Positions 18,752 through 27,334 of a DNA stretch of 64,000 nt are shown piece by piece. The position numbers and the translations under genes are program-made. The notes below the pieces were generated by a model that was not told the DNA's origin, made no database searches, and saw nothing but the letters and a program-made list of their open reading frames with translations. Origin of the DNA: UBA9339 sp964535195 (lineage in GTDB: Bacteria; Pseudomonadota; Gammaproteobacteria; UBA9339); assembly GCA_964535195.1 (NCBI GenBank), contig CAZHSI010000007.1:1-64000 (forward strand). Direction: 5' to 3'. The first letter of the stretch is position 1; each line of letters begins with the position of its first letter.

Positions 18752-19705
18752 ATGAAAGTCTTAGTGGTTAAGCTTTCTTCTATGGGTGATATCATTAGTA
18801 CCTTACCTGCGCTTACTGATGCAAAAAAGGTTATTTCTCACATTAGTTTTGATTGGGTGGTAGAAGAGAGTTTTGTTGAGATCCCGGCCTGGCATCAGGC
18901 GGTCAGTTCGATCATTCCTATCGCCTTACGCCGCTGGCGAAAAAAACCCTTAGCTTTAGCTACGCTGCAAGAAATAAGAGCTTTTTGGCATAGATTAAGA
19001 ACCGAACAATACGACTATCTTCTGGATGTCCAAGGGCTGCTGAAAAGCGCGATCGTTGCTAAAATTGCCAGGGGGGTAAGTTACGGCTTTGATATAACTT
19101 GTGCGCGCGAGCCGTTAGCTACATATTTTTACCATCATAAGTTTAACATCCCAAAAAGCTTGCATGCCGTTGAAAGATCGCGGCAACTATTTGCTGCAGC
19201 TTTGGGTTACCAAATCCCCGCCAATCAACTAGATTATGGCTTAAACAAAGCAAAGCTTGGCAACCACGGAGACAACGCTGCTGCAAAATATCTCGTATTT
19301 GTGCATGGCACTAGTCGAAGTAACAAGTGCTGGCAAGAAAGCAAATGGATTGAACTTGCTCGTTTAGCGAACAATGCTGGTTTTAAAGTAAAGTTGCCGT
19401 GGGGGAACCTCCTGGAACTTAACCGCGCTCATAACATAGCGAAAGCTTCTGCCAACGCTGAGGTCTTGCCAAAATCAACTCTAACTGAAATCCGGGAGAT
19501 TTTACTTGGGGCGAAAGGGGTCATTGCACTTGATACTGGTTTAAGTCATTTGTCTGCTGCTTTAAGCGTTCCTGCAATTACTTTATATGGGCCAACTAAT
19601 CCACAGCTAGCTGGCACTTATGGTAAAAATCAAAGTCATTTAATTAATATGGAAAACCTTAGTGCGCAGGCGGTATGGCAAAAGTTTAGCAGCCTTCTTG
19701 CATAG
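18752..19705 (+). CDS. waaC: lipopolysaccharide heptosyltransferase I
   Basis: WaaC adds the first heptose to the Kdo-lipid A core on the cytosolic face of the inner membrane. The 317-residue GT9-type glycosyltransferase opens with MKVLVVKLSSMGDIISTLPAL, the characteristic start. It later has FVHGTSRSNKCWQESKW and the C-terminal donor-site segment ALDTGLSHLSAAL with YGPTNP. GAGGAG precedes the ATG. With gmhB at 30.1 kb it indicates a heptose-containing LPS core. Confidence 0.92.
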   Translation: MKVLVVKLSSMGDIISTLPALTDAKKVISHISFDWVVEESFVEIPAWHQAVSSIIPIALRRWRKKPLALATLQEIRAFWHRLRTEQYDYLLDVQGLLKSAIVAKIARGVSYGFDITCAREPLATYFYHHKFNIPKSLHAVERSRQLFAAALGYQIPANQLDYGLNKAKLGNHGDNAAAKYLVFVHGTSRSNKCWQESKWIELARLANNAGFKVKLPWGNLLELNRAHNIAKASANAEVLPKSTLTEIREILLGAKGVIALDTGLSHLSAALSVPAITLYGPTNPQLAGTYGKNQSHLINMENLSAQAVWQKFSSLLA

Positions 19706-19726
19706 CCAAGTATTCTGGCATAATGC
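19705..19726. repeat. dispersed repeat motif after waaC
   Basis: CCAAGTATTCTGGCATAATG and two more bases match the motif found inside the MITE-like insertion at 63283-63304 (reverse strand) with two differences. They also match, more loosely, the sequence at 45358-45379. It is probably a fragment of the same repeat family. Confidence 0.5.
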
Positions 19727-19770
19727 ACAGAGCCCCCAATATCAAAGCATACGATGAAAAGGGGAAGTAG

Positions 19771-20370
19771 TTACCATTTCTTGCTCCATGCGGTTTCGAG
19801 CATTACCGGCAAACCACGCGCTAAACAGACGGTGACAGAGGTATAAATAAGGATATTATTTATCCAAGAAATTAAAACACCCTTAGCTGCAAATATTTCT
19901 GGCCAAGTGTTGACTGCTGGAATAATAAAAAATAACCAAGCAAAGGTTACCAGCTTAATCAAGCCTGAAACAAAGCGCATCGTTCTACTAGCAACTAAAA
20001 ATTTTCCAAGATGAGTTTTTACAATGCTAAAAGGCATATTGCCTTGATGGGCATGAGGAGTTCTGAGGTTATCAACCAAAATGCCACGCGTTAAATAGAT
20101 TAAGGCAATCCAGATTGGCACTATATTTAGTTTTGCTAAAATCATCCATAAGGTAATCTCAATGATCCGATCAGCGGCAATATCAAACAAGGCACCAAAG
20201 ACCGTATCCTCTTGATGAATTCTTGCAATCATCCCATCTAAACCATCGAGCAAAATGTTAATGATTATTAGCGGGGAGGTTAAAAATTGCCACGAAGTAT
20301 CCGCGTACAGCGCAATCGCACCAATAACGAATACTGAAGCAAGCCGCAGTAATGTGATTAGATTAGCCAT
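19771..20370 (-). CDS. CDP-alcohol phosphatidyltransferase family protein
   Basis: The 199-residue polytopic membrane protein has the family motif spread over DGLDGMIAR and GALFDIAADR (DGx2ARx8Gx3Dx3D) near residues 42-68. That motif is shared by phosphatidylglycerophosphate, phosphatidylserine and related synthases. PgsA is a reasonable guess on size, but the substrate cannot be decided from sequence alone. pssA elsewhere in the window is a separate member. It follows ttcA by 9 bases, so the two may be co-transcribed. Confidence 0.75.
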   Translation of the reverse strand: MANLITLLRLASVFVIGAIALYADTSWQFLTSPLIIINILLDGLDGMIARIHQEDTVFGALFDIAADRIIEITLWMILAKLNIVPIWIALIYLTRGILVDNLRTPHAHQGNMPFSIVKTHLGKFLVASRTMRFVSGLIKLVTFAWLFFIIPAVNTWPEIFAAKGVLISWINNILIYTSVTVCLARGLPVMLETAWSKKW

Positions 20371-20379
20371 GTGGTAGCA

Positions 20380-21150
20380 TTATAACGTTTTCTCTAAGTT
20401 TTTAAAGTCGAAAAGTTTTATATCCATCAGCTGGCTAAGGTGTACGCTACTTAAAGCATGTAAAATGTTAGCAGGTATTTTGGGGTTAGTTTTACTAATG
20501 GTTTTTATAAATTCTTGCACTTTTTGTCGGGTTTGATTTTCTTTAGCGCCGCAGATTCCCTTAGCCGTTACGGGAAACTTTTGTTCGCAGGCGTATTCGG
20601 CAATATCTTTTTCTTGGCAATATGCTAAAGGGCGGATAACAATCAGCTTTTTGTCAGTGGTAACTAATTTTGGTGGCATAGAACTGATAGCGCCAGTATA
20701 AAAAATCGACATGAGTAAACTCGTAATTAAATCGTCACGGTGATGCCCTAAAGCAATTTTGTTATAGCCGTGCTTTTTAGCAAAAGTGTAAATATGGCCG
20801 CGACGTAACCGGGAACAAAGCACACAATAAGAATCTTTTGCATTTTCTTTAGCTTTGACGATATCAAAAATATTAGTTTTTAATATGGTAAACTCGAAAT
20901 TATTATTTTTAAGCCAGGTTGCAATTTGCTCTTTATTCCAACCAGCAATCCCTTGATCAACTGCTAAGACATGTAAGGTGAATTTATTCTTGGCGCGTAA
21001 TTGGAGTAGCCGTAAGATGGTTGCTAAAGCAAATGAATCTTTACCACCAGACAAACCAACCAATACCCGGTCATTTTTTTGAATCATGTTGTAAACAGAG
21101 ATGGCCTTACCGGTATAGTGTAAAAGTTTACGCTCAGCTTTGCTATTCAT
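20380..21150 (-). CDS. ttcA: tRNA 2-thiocytidine synthetase TtcA
   Basis: TtcA thiolates C32 in some tRNAs. The 256-residue protein has the PP-loop SGGKDS near residue 35, the CxxC pair in CVLCSRLRRGH that binds its iron-sulfur cluster, GHHRDDLITSLLMS, and a further Cys in GICGAKE. All fit the TtcA subgroup of the TilS/TtcA family. Having an Fe-S modification enzyme fits an anaerobe but is not specific to one. Confidence 0.92.
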   Translation of the reverse strand: MNSKAERKLLHYTGKAISVYNMIQKNDRVLVGLSGGKDSFALATILRLLQLRAKNKFTLHVLAVDQGIAGWNKEQIATWLKNNNFEFTILKTNIFDIVKAKENAKDSYCVLCSRLRRGHIYTFAKKHGYNKIALGHHRDDLITSLLMSIFYTGAISSMPPKLVTTDKKLIVIRPLAYCQEKDIAEYACEQKFPVTAKGICGAKENQTRQKVQEFIKTISKTNPKIPANILHALSSVHLSQLMDIKLFDFKNLEKTL

Positions 21151-21434
21151 TTGGCAAGTATACTGCTAATGCTTAGAAGATAGCCATCGTTTCCTTATCT
21201 CATAAAGCAAGGGTTACAATCCATTTTTTTACAGCAGCTCCTAAAATATAGCTCTATATCATCGCGAGCAAGCGCGTAGTGATTCACGTGACGATCCAGC
21301 ATTTTTAAGCTTTTGGCTGTGCCTGCGGCTCGCATATCATAACTAAATTAAGTTGCGGTTTCTCACACTATTGTAAACTTGTGGCATAAACTTTACATAG
21401 ATCTACTATGGAAAAAACAGGAGCTTTCTCTATG

Positions 21435-21467
21435 AAAAACAAGTCCGGAGTTTTACCTCCGGACTTG
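21435..21467 (-). terminator. terminator hairpin of the beta-propeller gene
   Basis: CAAGTCCGGAG (21440-21450) and CTCCGGACTTG (21457-21467) are a perfect 11-bp stem around a 6-base loop. On the minus strand it is followed by TTTTTC, 30 bases past the stop of the 21497-23899 gene. A-runs on the other side could make it bidirectional. The rest of 21151-21434 has no gene; it contains GC-richer patches like those of the other gaps. Confidence 0.8.
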
Positions 21468-21496
21468 AAAAAAATTTATAGACTTGGTTTAAAGAG

Positions 21497-23899
21497 TTAT
21501 TTTGTTTCTTCTGGCCAAGCATAATCGCTTATCGTTAAAGATGGCGAGATGGTTAGGGCGTAAACTTCCGCATCTAACCTATTATCGTTATTATTATTTA
21601 GGTAAGACCACGTTGTCGTGTTGGAAGCTTCGGCAATAAAACCGTCAAAACTACCGCCAACAAAAAGTTTATTTACCCCTGTTTCCTCTCCTGTTGAAAT
21701 TGAAAGAGAGGTCATAGCGTTTATCTTTTCTTTATTAATGTCCACATCACCTAAAATCCAACTATTATCCCCCTGCAAAATACTAACGCCATGATTTCCA
21801 CCAGCAAAAAGTTTTGCTTCTGTATAGGTATAGCTTACATCTGGGATGTTTAGGGCATAAACATAATCCAAAGCAGAAAGATCTTCCCACCCGCCACTTC
21901 CCTGGGTATTTATCCTTTTAACAAATGATTCAAATTCGCCACCGGCATATAAATTGGACTCATTATCATGGGTAAGAGCATAAACAGATTCACCGAAGTT
22001 GGAACCAAGACTTGTCCATCCATCTCCTTGGCTCCAACTGGCTATTGCTGTTGATGTTGCGCTGCCCTCCTCCGCTCCTTCATTGGAAGTTAAGTTGAAC
22101 CATCCGCCCACATATAACTTGTCACCGATACTTGTAAGAGCAAACACCCCATCTCCACCCTCGCTAAGACCGTCTCTCAAGACTTCCCAACGGTGTCCGT
22201 TAATAATTTTCCGACGAGCAATGAAATTTAAATTATTGTTGTCTATATTTGTAAATGATCCCCCTGCATAGAGGTAACCACCTATGCTGGTTAAAGCATA
22301 TACGGAGCCATCTGGTTGCCCTAAATCTGACCATTCTGCACCGTTCCATCTTTTCATAAGATAGTCGCCTCCTACATAGAGATCCCCTTTGGCCACGGTT
22401 AAGGCATGAACAGAATTGAATTCCACATTTTCTGATAGTGAATCCTCCGACGCTAATGGTGACCACGTTGAACCATCCCATTTGCCAATATGGTTGGGCA
22501 AGAGTAACGACTCCTCTTCTTCGCCCTGTGTCGTATCATTAAAATCACCACCAGCGTAAAGTGCTTTATCGTAGCTGGCTTTAAAGGTACAATCACCTTC
22601 ATAAAATTCTTCTAATTTTCTTGTTTCTATTTTTCCCTTAGCCTTAACAACTTCTGTCCCACTCACAGCTACTTTAATTGTGTCGTTGTCAGCGCGTGGT
22701 GTTAAATCAAAATCAGTATTGTCTGCTTTTTTACTATTTGCTTTAAGCCAAACCAAGCAGTGTTTCCCTGGACTTAATTTATTTGGACAGTTAGTAGTAT
22801 AACCATCACAGTTTGTAGCATCTGAAGGACAATACGCTACCCGAGGGTCACGTCCTTCTGCTAAGGTTCCTGACACTGCTATGCCAGTTATATTTATGTC
22901 ACCCCAACCTTCAGCAGTTGCAGTATCTGGAGCAGCATTGATGATTTTAATAGCCTTATATACTAAATGATTATCACTATCTTGATTGGGGGCAATTGAC
23001 AAGCCACCAGCGGCTAATATATTTTCAAGATAAGTAGTAACGTTTAATCCTGAAGCTTTTATTATCCCCCAGTCTCCGATGTGGTTATCTTTGACGTTTA
23101 GAACGAAACTGCAGGTTCCACCATTTGCCCCCACAGTGCCACGACAATTATTTTGTAACTCAACATAATCTTCGCTGCCAGTTGTTGGGTCACTTTTACT
23201 ATCAAACATTGTTTGCCAACTTACGCCAGCATTTTGCCAATTAAATTTACCAGTATTTTTAAATTGGTATGTTACTGTTTGCGACTCTGGTTGTGATCTC
23301 TCACCATATGATAAATAAGGCAATATGATATCCTTATCCTTAGCTATTAGAGTTATTGGCTCTTTATTTGCATCATACAATTCTAAGGTAGCAGAAGCGA
23401 CACTTACATAAGTTGTTATTGATTTAGTGGTTGCGCCATTATTGTAAGTAATAGTAGCCCCCCCCTGGCCGTAAGAATTTACGCTATTAGCTGTTAAGGG
23501 AACTTTACATGTTGCTTGTGATGCTACTGCTTGACATGCGCCAAGATCGCCTACACTAACATCGTGGATATTATTATCTAACATCACCCCTACTATTTTT
23601 ACAGTTTTATCCTTTGAGATGTTTGTTATTACTAGATCTTGTGGTTCTTTTGGGGCACTAAGGAGAACTTGATTTGCTTTTATATCTACAGTTTTATCTG
23701 AATTTTTATCCTGAGCTTTGTTAGGGTTGTCACTATCTTTACTAGAAAACATCGCAATTATCGCGCCCGCAAGACCAATCGTGGTAACAGTTGCCGCAGC
23801 TACTGTTGCTCCAGCTGGACTAGCGTAACATGGTTGAAAAAAAGATAAGGTAAAAAAAAGAATGGCGCCAAATAAACTACGTTGTACTTTTTTGTGCAT
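21497..23899 (-). CDS. secreted repeat protein with predicted seven-bladed beta-propeller
   Basis: I do not recognise a named gene. The chosen ATG gives 800 residues and has GGGAG 7 bases upstream; a TTG 30 bases earlier lacks this. A Sec signal (RSLFGAILFFTLSFFQPCYA) and a glycine/alanine hydrophobic stretch start the protein. Residues about 60-430 are Ig-like and cysteine-bearing. The last about 360 residues hold seven repeats of 40-60 residues with the core VYALTSIGGYLYAGGSF (variants LYVGGD, LYVGGW, LYAGGE, LFAGGN, LFVGGS), each ending in a W-containing strand. This looks like a closed propeller exposed outside the cell. It is transcribed alone. Confidence 0.75.
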   Translation of the reverse strand: MHKKVQRSLFGAILFFTLSFFQPCYASPAGATVAAATVTTIGLAGAIIAMFSSKDSDNPNKAQDKNSDKTVDIKANQVLLSAPKEPQDLVITNISKDKTVKIVGVMLDNNIHDVSVGDLGACQAVASQATCKVPLTANSVNSYGQGGATITYNNGATTKSITTYVSVASATLELYDANKEPITLIAKDKDIILPYLSYGERSQPESQTVTYQFKNTGKFNWQNAGVSWQTMFDSKSDPTTGSEDYVELQNNCRGTVGANGGTCSFVLNVKDNHIGDWGIIKASGLNVTTYLENILAAGGLSIAPNQDSDNHLVYKAIKIINAAPDTATAEGWGDINITGIAVSGTLAEGRDPRVAYCPSDATNCDGYTTNCPNKLSPGKHCLVWLKANSKKADNTDFDLTPRADNDTIKVAVSGTEVVKAKGKIETRKLEEFYEGDCTFKASYDKALYAGGDFNDTTQGEEEESLLLPNHIGKWDGSTWSPLASEDSLSENVEFNSVHALTVAKGDLYVGGDYLMKRWNGAEWSDLGQPDGSVYALTSIGGYLYAGGSFTNIDNNNLNFIARRKIINGHRWEVLRDGLSEGGDGVFALTSIGDKLYVGGWFNLTSNEGAEEGSATSTAIASWSQGDGWTSLGSNFGESVYALTHDNESNLYAGGEFESFVKRINTQGSGGWEDLSALDYVYALNIPDVSYTYTEAKLFAGGNHGVSILQGDNSWILGDVDINKEKINAMTSLSISTGEETGVNKLFVGGSFDGFIAEASNTTTWSYLNNNNDNRLDAEVYALTISPSLTISDYAWPEETK

Positions 23900-24196
23900 A
23901 GCAAACTCCCTGTGTAACGTTTTTATCATTTAGTAATAAGTAACTAAAGTCACTCTGTTATCACGAACAAGGCGCTTTCGCGGGGCAAAACGCCCAAAAA
24001 AAAGCCTGAAAAGCACTAGATTCCTTTGTCACTCGCAATAATGGCAAAAAGAGTTACGTACATACCCCTATACACTAAAAGTATAACTTAAGGAAAGCTT
24101 AAAGTCTATTGCTGGTTTTTGCTATTTTTGCTCTTCCAAAAATGCTTTAGTTACTAACCCCACCCACATCTTTTGCCAAGCAAAACAGCATCGCCC

Positions 24197-25897
24197 TTAT
24201 TTAGCTGGTTTTTTCGCGACTTTAGCCCAGCTATCTTTAAGCGTAACCGCACGATTAAAAATTAATTTTTGTGGGGTAGCGGCAAAATCAACGCAAAAAT
24301 ACCCTAACCGCTCAAATTGAAACTTCTCTTCTGGTTTTGCTGCCTGCAAAGAGGGTTCAACAAAACAATTTTCTAAGGTTACCAGCGCATTAGGATTTAA
24401 GTGAGTTTTAAAATCAATCTCTTTATCTGCCACCGGATTAGCCACGTTAAATAACCGATCATATAGCCTAACTTCTACGTTAATTGCCTTGGTCGCACTA
24501 ACCCAATGGATCGTTCCTTTAACTTTACGGCCGTCAGGAGCATTACCCCCGCGCGTCGCGGGATCGTAAGTGCAGTGTAACTCAGCAACCTCACCACTGG
24601 CGGAATCCTTAACTACTTTCTCACACTTTATAATATAGGCATAACGCAACCGCACCTCTTGTCCTAGCCGTAACCGAAAAAATTCTTTTGGTGGATTTTC
24701 CATAAAATCGTCACGCTCAATATAAATTTCGCGCGTGAATGGCACTTGGCGCAATCCCATCGCAGGATCGTTGGGGTGATTTGCCGCCTCTAAATAATCA
24801 ACCTTATCTTCAGGAAAATTTGTAATAATTATTTTCAAAGGATGTAACACCGCCATTACACGCGGCGCAGTTAAATTTAAATCTTCGCGAACACACTCCT
24901 CCAGATACCCCATGTCAACTGTACTTTCTTGTTTAGTAACCCCAATTCGCTCACAAAAGTTACGAATAGCTTGGGGTGTAAAACCACGGCGGCGTAAACC
25001 AATTAGCGTGGGTAATCGCGGATCATCCCAACCAACCACCAATCGCTCAGCAACCAACTCAAGTAATTTCCGCTTACTCATTACGGTATAATTTAAGTTT
25101 AGCCGGGAAAATTCTATTTGTTGAGGATGAGGTAACTCTGCTATTTGATCTAAAAACCAATCGTAAAGCGGACGATGATCCTCAAACTCTAACGTACAAA
25201 TCGAATGCGTAATGTTTTCAAGCGCATCAGAAACACAATGCGCATAATCATACATGGGGTAAATACACCATTTATTTCCGGTACGCGGATGGGCTTCATG
25301 CCGAATCCTATACATCACAGGATCGCGCAAATTAATATTGGGTGAACTCATGTCAATTTTAGCTCGCAAAACTTTAGCCCCATCAGGAAATTCACCTGCA
25401 CGCATCCGCATAAATAAATCTAAATTTTCTGCAATAGAACGCTGACGATAAGGGCTCTCCTTCCCTGCAACGGTTAAGGTCCCACGATATTCACGCATCT
25501 CCTCCGCATTTAACTCACAAACATATGCTTTCCCTTTGTTAATTAAAGCCACAGCATACGCAAAAAACTTTTCAAAATAATCAGAGGCATAGTACATGCG
25601 ATCTTGCCAATCGAAACCAAGCCATCTTACTGCCGCAATAATAGCGTCAATATATTCTTGTTCTTCGGTCGTCGGATTAGTATCGTCAAACCGTAGATTG
25701 CAAGTACCATGATAATTTTTAGCGATCCCAAAATTTAAACAAATTGATTTGGCGTGCCCGATATGTAAATAGCCATTGGGCTCTGGAGGGAAACGGGTGG
25801 CAACTTTGCCGCCGTTTTTCCCCGACTGCAGATCCTCATCGATAATAGAATAGATAAAATTTTTGGGGGTATTGGATGTTATTAAGTCAGCTGTCAT
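24197..25897 (-). CDS. glnS: glutaminyl-tRNA synthetase
   Basis: GlnS charges tRNA-Gln directly. The 566-residue class I enzyme has the HIGH motif in PPEPNGYLHIGHAKSI, the family segment RFDDTNPTTE, and the KMSKS-like VMSKRKL. The two C-terminal anticodon-binding barrels are intact. Possession of glnS is typical of gammaproteobacteria. The 297-base gap on its downstream side (23900-24196) holds no gene. Confidence 0.96.
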   Translation of the reverse strand: MTADLITSNTPKNFIYSIIDEDLQSGKNGGKVATRFPPEPNGYLHIGHAKSICLNFGIAKNYHGTCNLRFDDTNPTTEEQEYIDAIIAAVRWLGFDWQDRMYYASDYFEKFFAYAVALINKGKAYVCELNAEEMREYRGTLTVAGKESPYRQRSIAENLDLFMRMRAGEFPDGAKVLRAKIDMSSPNINLRDPVMYRIRHEAHPRTGNKWCIYPMYDYAHCVSDALENITHSICTLEFEDHRPLYDWFLDQIAELPHPQQIEFSRLNLNYTVMSKRKLLELVAERLVVGWDDPRLPTLIGLRRRGFTPQAIRNFCERIGVTKQESTVDMGYLEECVREDLNLTAPRVMAVLHPLKIIITNFPEDKVDYLEAANHPNDPAMGLRQVPFTREIYIERDDFMENPPKEFFRLRLGQEVRLRYAYIIKCEKVVKDSASGEVAELHCTYDPATRGGNAPDGRKVKGTIHWVSATKAINVEVRLYDRLFNVANPVADKEIDFKTHLNPNALVTLENCFVEPSLQAAKPEEKFQFERLGYFCVDFAATPQKLIFNRAVTLKDSWAKVAKKPAK

Positions 25898-26069
25898 AAT
25901 AATATAGCATAAGAAAGGAGGAACCTGGTGTCAAACTTTATCGCCTTTATCGCCTCAGCTCCAAGGCTGTCCAACCCTAAATCATTATCCCCCTCATTGC
26001 CATATTGGCATCAAAGTCTAGAGCATGCTCAAACAAAAAGCCCTCTCTTAATGTTTCTTCGTACGTACC

Positions 26070-26729
26070 CTAGCGAGGCAGGGGCCTTTCCGGTTCCGCC
26101 TCTTTTTTTCCAGATAAAGCTTTTTTGAGGGCTGCAACAAAAGCTTTAACTTTTTTGATAAAAGCTTTAGGTTGGAATAATTCTGGTAAAGCTGCCGCAC
26201 TTTTACCCGGCTGAGTTGTGCTACATTCCATATGTTCTAAAGTGGCCTTTTTTACAGGCAGACTAGTTAGTGCGCTATACTCACCAAATGAAGCATGAGA
26301 TATTACATATTCTATTTTTGCTTTCATCATGGGCTTACTACCTACTCCTGTATATTCTGTAACGCCGGTACGGCGTGCCCTTGCGCTATCAACTAGATAT
26401 TCCTCTGTCACATGAAGTTCTGTCGTTTCCCTATCAAAACGAACTGAATATTTAACTTTCCCTTCTAAGCTTAGTTTAGCTTGTTCTGCTTCTTGATCTA
26501 AAAGAATTTCCGAAACACTTACATAGCGACCAACACCCTCATTTAACATTTTTTCCACATCTTTTTCTGTCATCGTTCCTTCTTCCAATGCGGAAATAAA
26601 TCCTTCAGATAATACTTGGTCTAATAGGGAATGCTGATTAAGACGAGAAGCTTGTGTAAGATCCTTAACTTTAGCTTTAGCCGCAGCCTTAACTGCACTC
26701 TCCTTTAGTCTTTTAAATACCTGCAGCAT
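26070..26729 (-). CDS. unrecognised effector-like protein, paralog of the 52.9-53.7 kb protein
   Basis: The function is unknown. The 219-residue protein has no signal peptide or membrane helix. The N-terminus (1-80) is helical, and 91-170 is a beta-rich core. The C-terminus is a lysine-rich helix ending EPERPLPR. The core resembles residues 136-208 of the protein at 52927-53721: a small residue block, then KPMMKAKIEYVIS here against TPLMAAKATYEIS there, then a strand and LEH in both. A GGAGG ribosome site supports the ATG. It lies between unrelated genes and is a likely lineage-specific or host-directed protein. Confidence 0.6.
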   Translation of the reverse strand: MLQVFKRLKESAVKAAAKAKVKDLTQASRLNQHSLLDQVLSEGFISALEEGTMTEKDVEKMLNEGVGRYVSVSEILLDQEAEQAKLSLEGKVKYSVRFDRETTELHVTEEYLVDSARARRTGVTEYTGVGSKPMMKAKIEYVISHASFGEYSALTSLPVKKATLEHMECSTTQPGKSAAALPELFQPKAFIKKVKAFVAALKKALSGKKEAEPERPLPR

Positions 26730-27015
26730 AATATTTCCTCCATGGTGTTTTTAGCTTATCTAATTTTATAAATTATAAACTAAACGCACAAATATTACGA
26801 ACCAAAAAAGAAGCGAAGGCGAACGGTCCGAGGAAAGCGTGCCTTTAAATCGCGCCTGTTACTCAGGCAGACTCTTGTGAAGCATTTGGGAGGCGCTCAT
26901 GATAAATTGTTAATATTGTAATCACATAAACAAAAATATTTTACAGAGATTGCCTCGCTTAAATTTGTTTAACAACTTATATAGCAGTCCATACATAGGC
27001 GGATAGAGTTTTTAC

Positions 27016-27044
27016 TTGACAGTTGCAGCTTAATTTCTTAGAGT
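27016..27044 (+). promoter_or_regulatory. putative sigma-70 promoter of feoAB
   Basis: TTGACA (27016-27021) and TAGAGT (27039-27044) are 17 bases apart, 35 bases before feoA. The sequence AATCTAAAAT occurs twice just downstream (from about 27045 and 27065) and might be a regulator site. I see no convincing Fur or FNR consensus. The rest of 26730-27015 has no gene; it holds a small GCCTG/CAGGC hairpin. Confidence 0.45.
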
Positions 27045-27079
27045 AATCTAAAATTTTAAGCTTAATCTAAAATAACACT

Positions 27080-27334
27080 ATGACTGAACAGGCACACACC
27101 TTAAATACAATTAGTTTATGCGATCTAGAAAAAAACCAAAAAGCTACCATTGTCGCCATTACGGCTAACGATAAAAAAGCAAAAAGGTTGGCTGATCTTG
27201 GCTTAATTCCTAATACACCGATAGAAATTATTAGAAAAACCATGTTTTGCGGACCAATGGAAATAAAAGTTCGCGGGATCAATATCGCTCTAGGCCAAGG
27301 AGTCGCCGCAAATATTTTAGTAAAAAAATCATGA
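27080..27334 (+). CDS. feoA: ferrous iron transport protein FeoA
   Basis: FeoA is a small cytosolic SH3-like partner needed for FeoB-driven Fe(II) uptake. The 84 residues have the family pattern ADLGLIPNTPIEII with KVRGINIALGQGVAANI. The stop and the feoB ATG overlap as ATGA. Ferrous uptake suits an anoxic habitat and the iron demand of the nearby [FeFe] hydrogenases. Confidence 0.9.
   Translation: MTEQAHTLNTISLCDLEKNQKATIVAITANDKKAKRLADLGLIPNTPIEIIRKTMFCGPMEIKVRGINIALGQGVAANILVKKS

Noticed and set aside
21240..21350. Patch with ATTCACGTGAC, checked as a second parS
   Set aside because: Only the central CACGTG is shared; the outer bases do not match the consensus.
25928..26128. Short frame between glnS and the effector-like gene
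   Set aside because: It overlaps the end of the convincing effector-like gene on the other strand and has no domain or signal.
26800..26910. G/C-rich patch upstream of feoA considered as a small RNA
   Set aside because: Only one short hairpin (GCCTG/CAGGC) is visible, with no promoter or terminator assigned to it.
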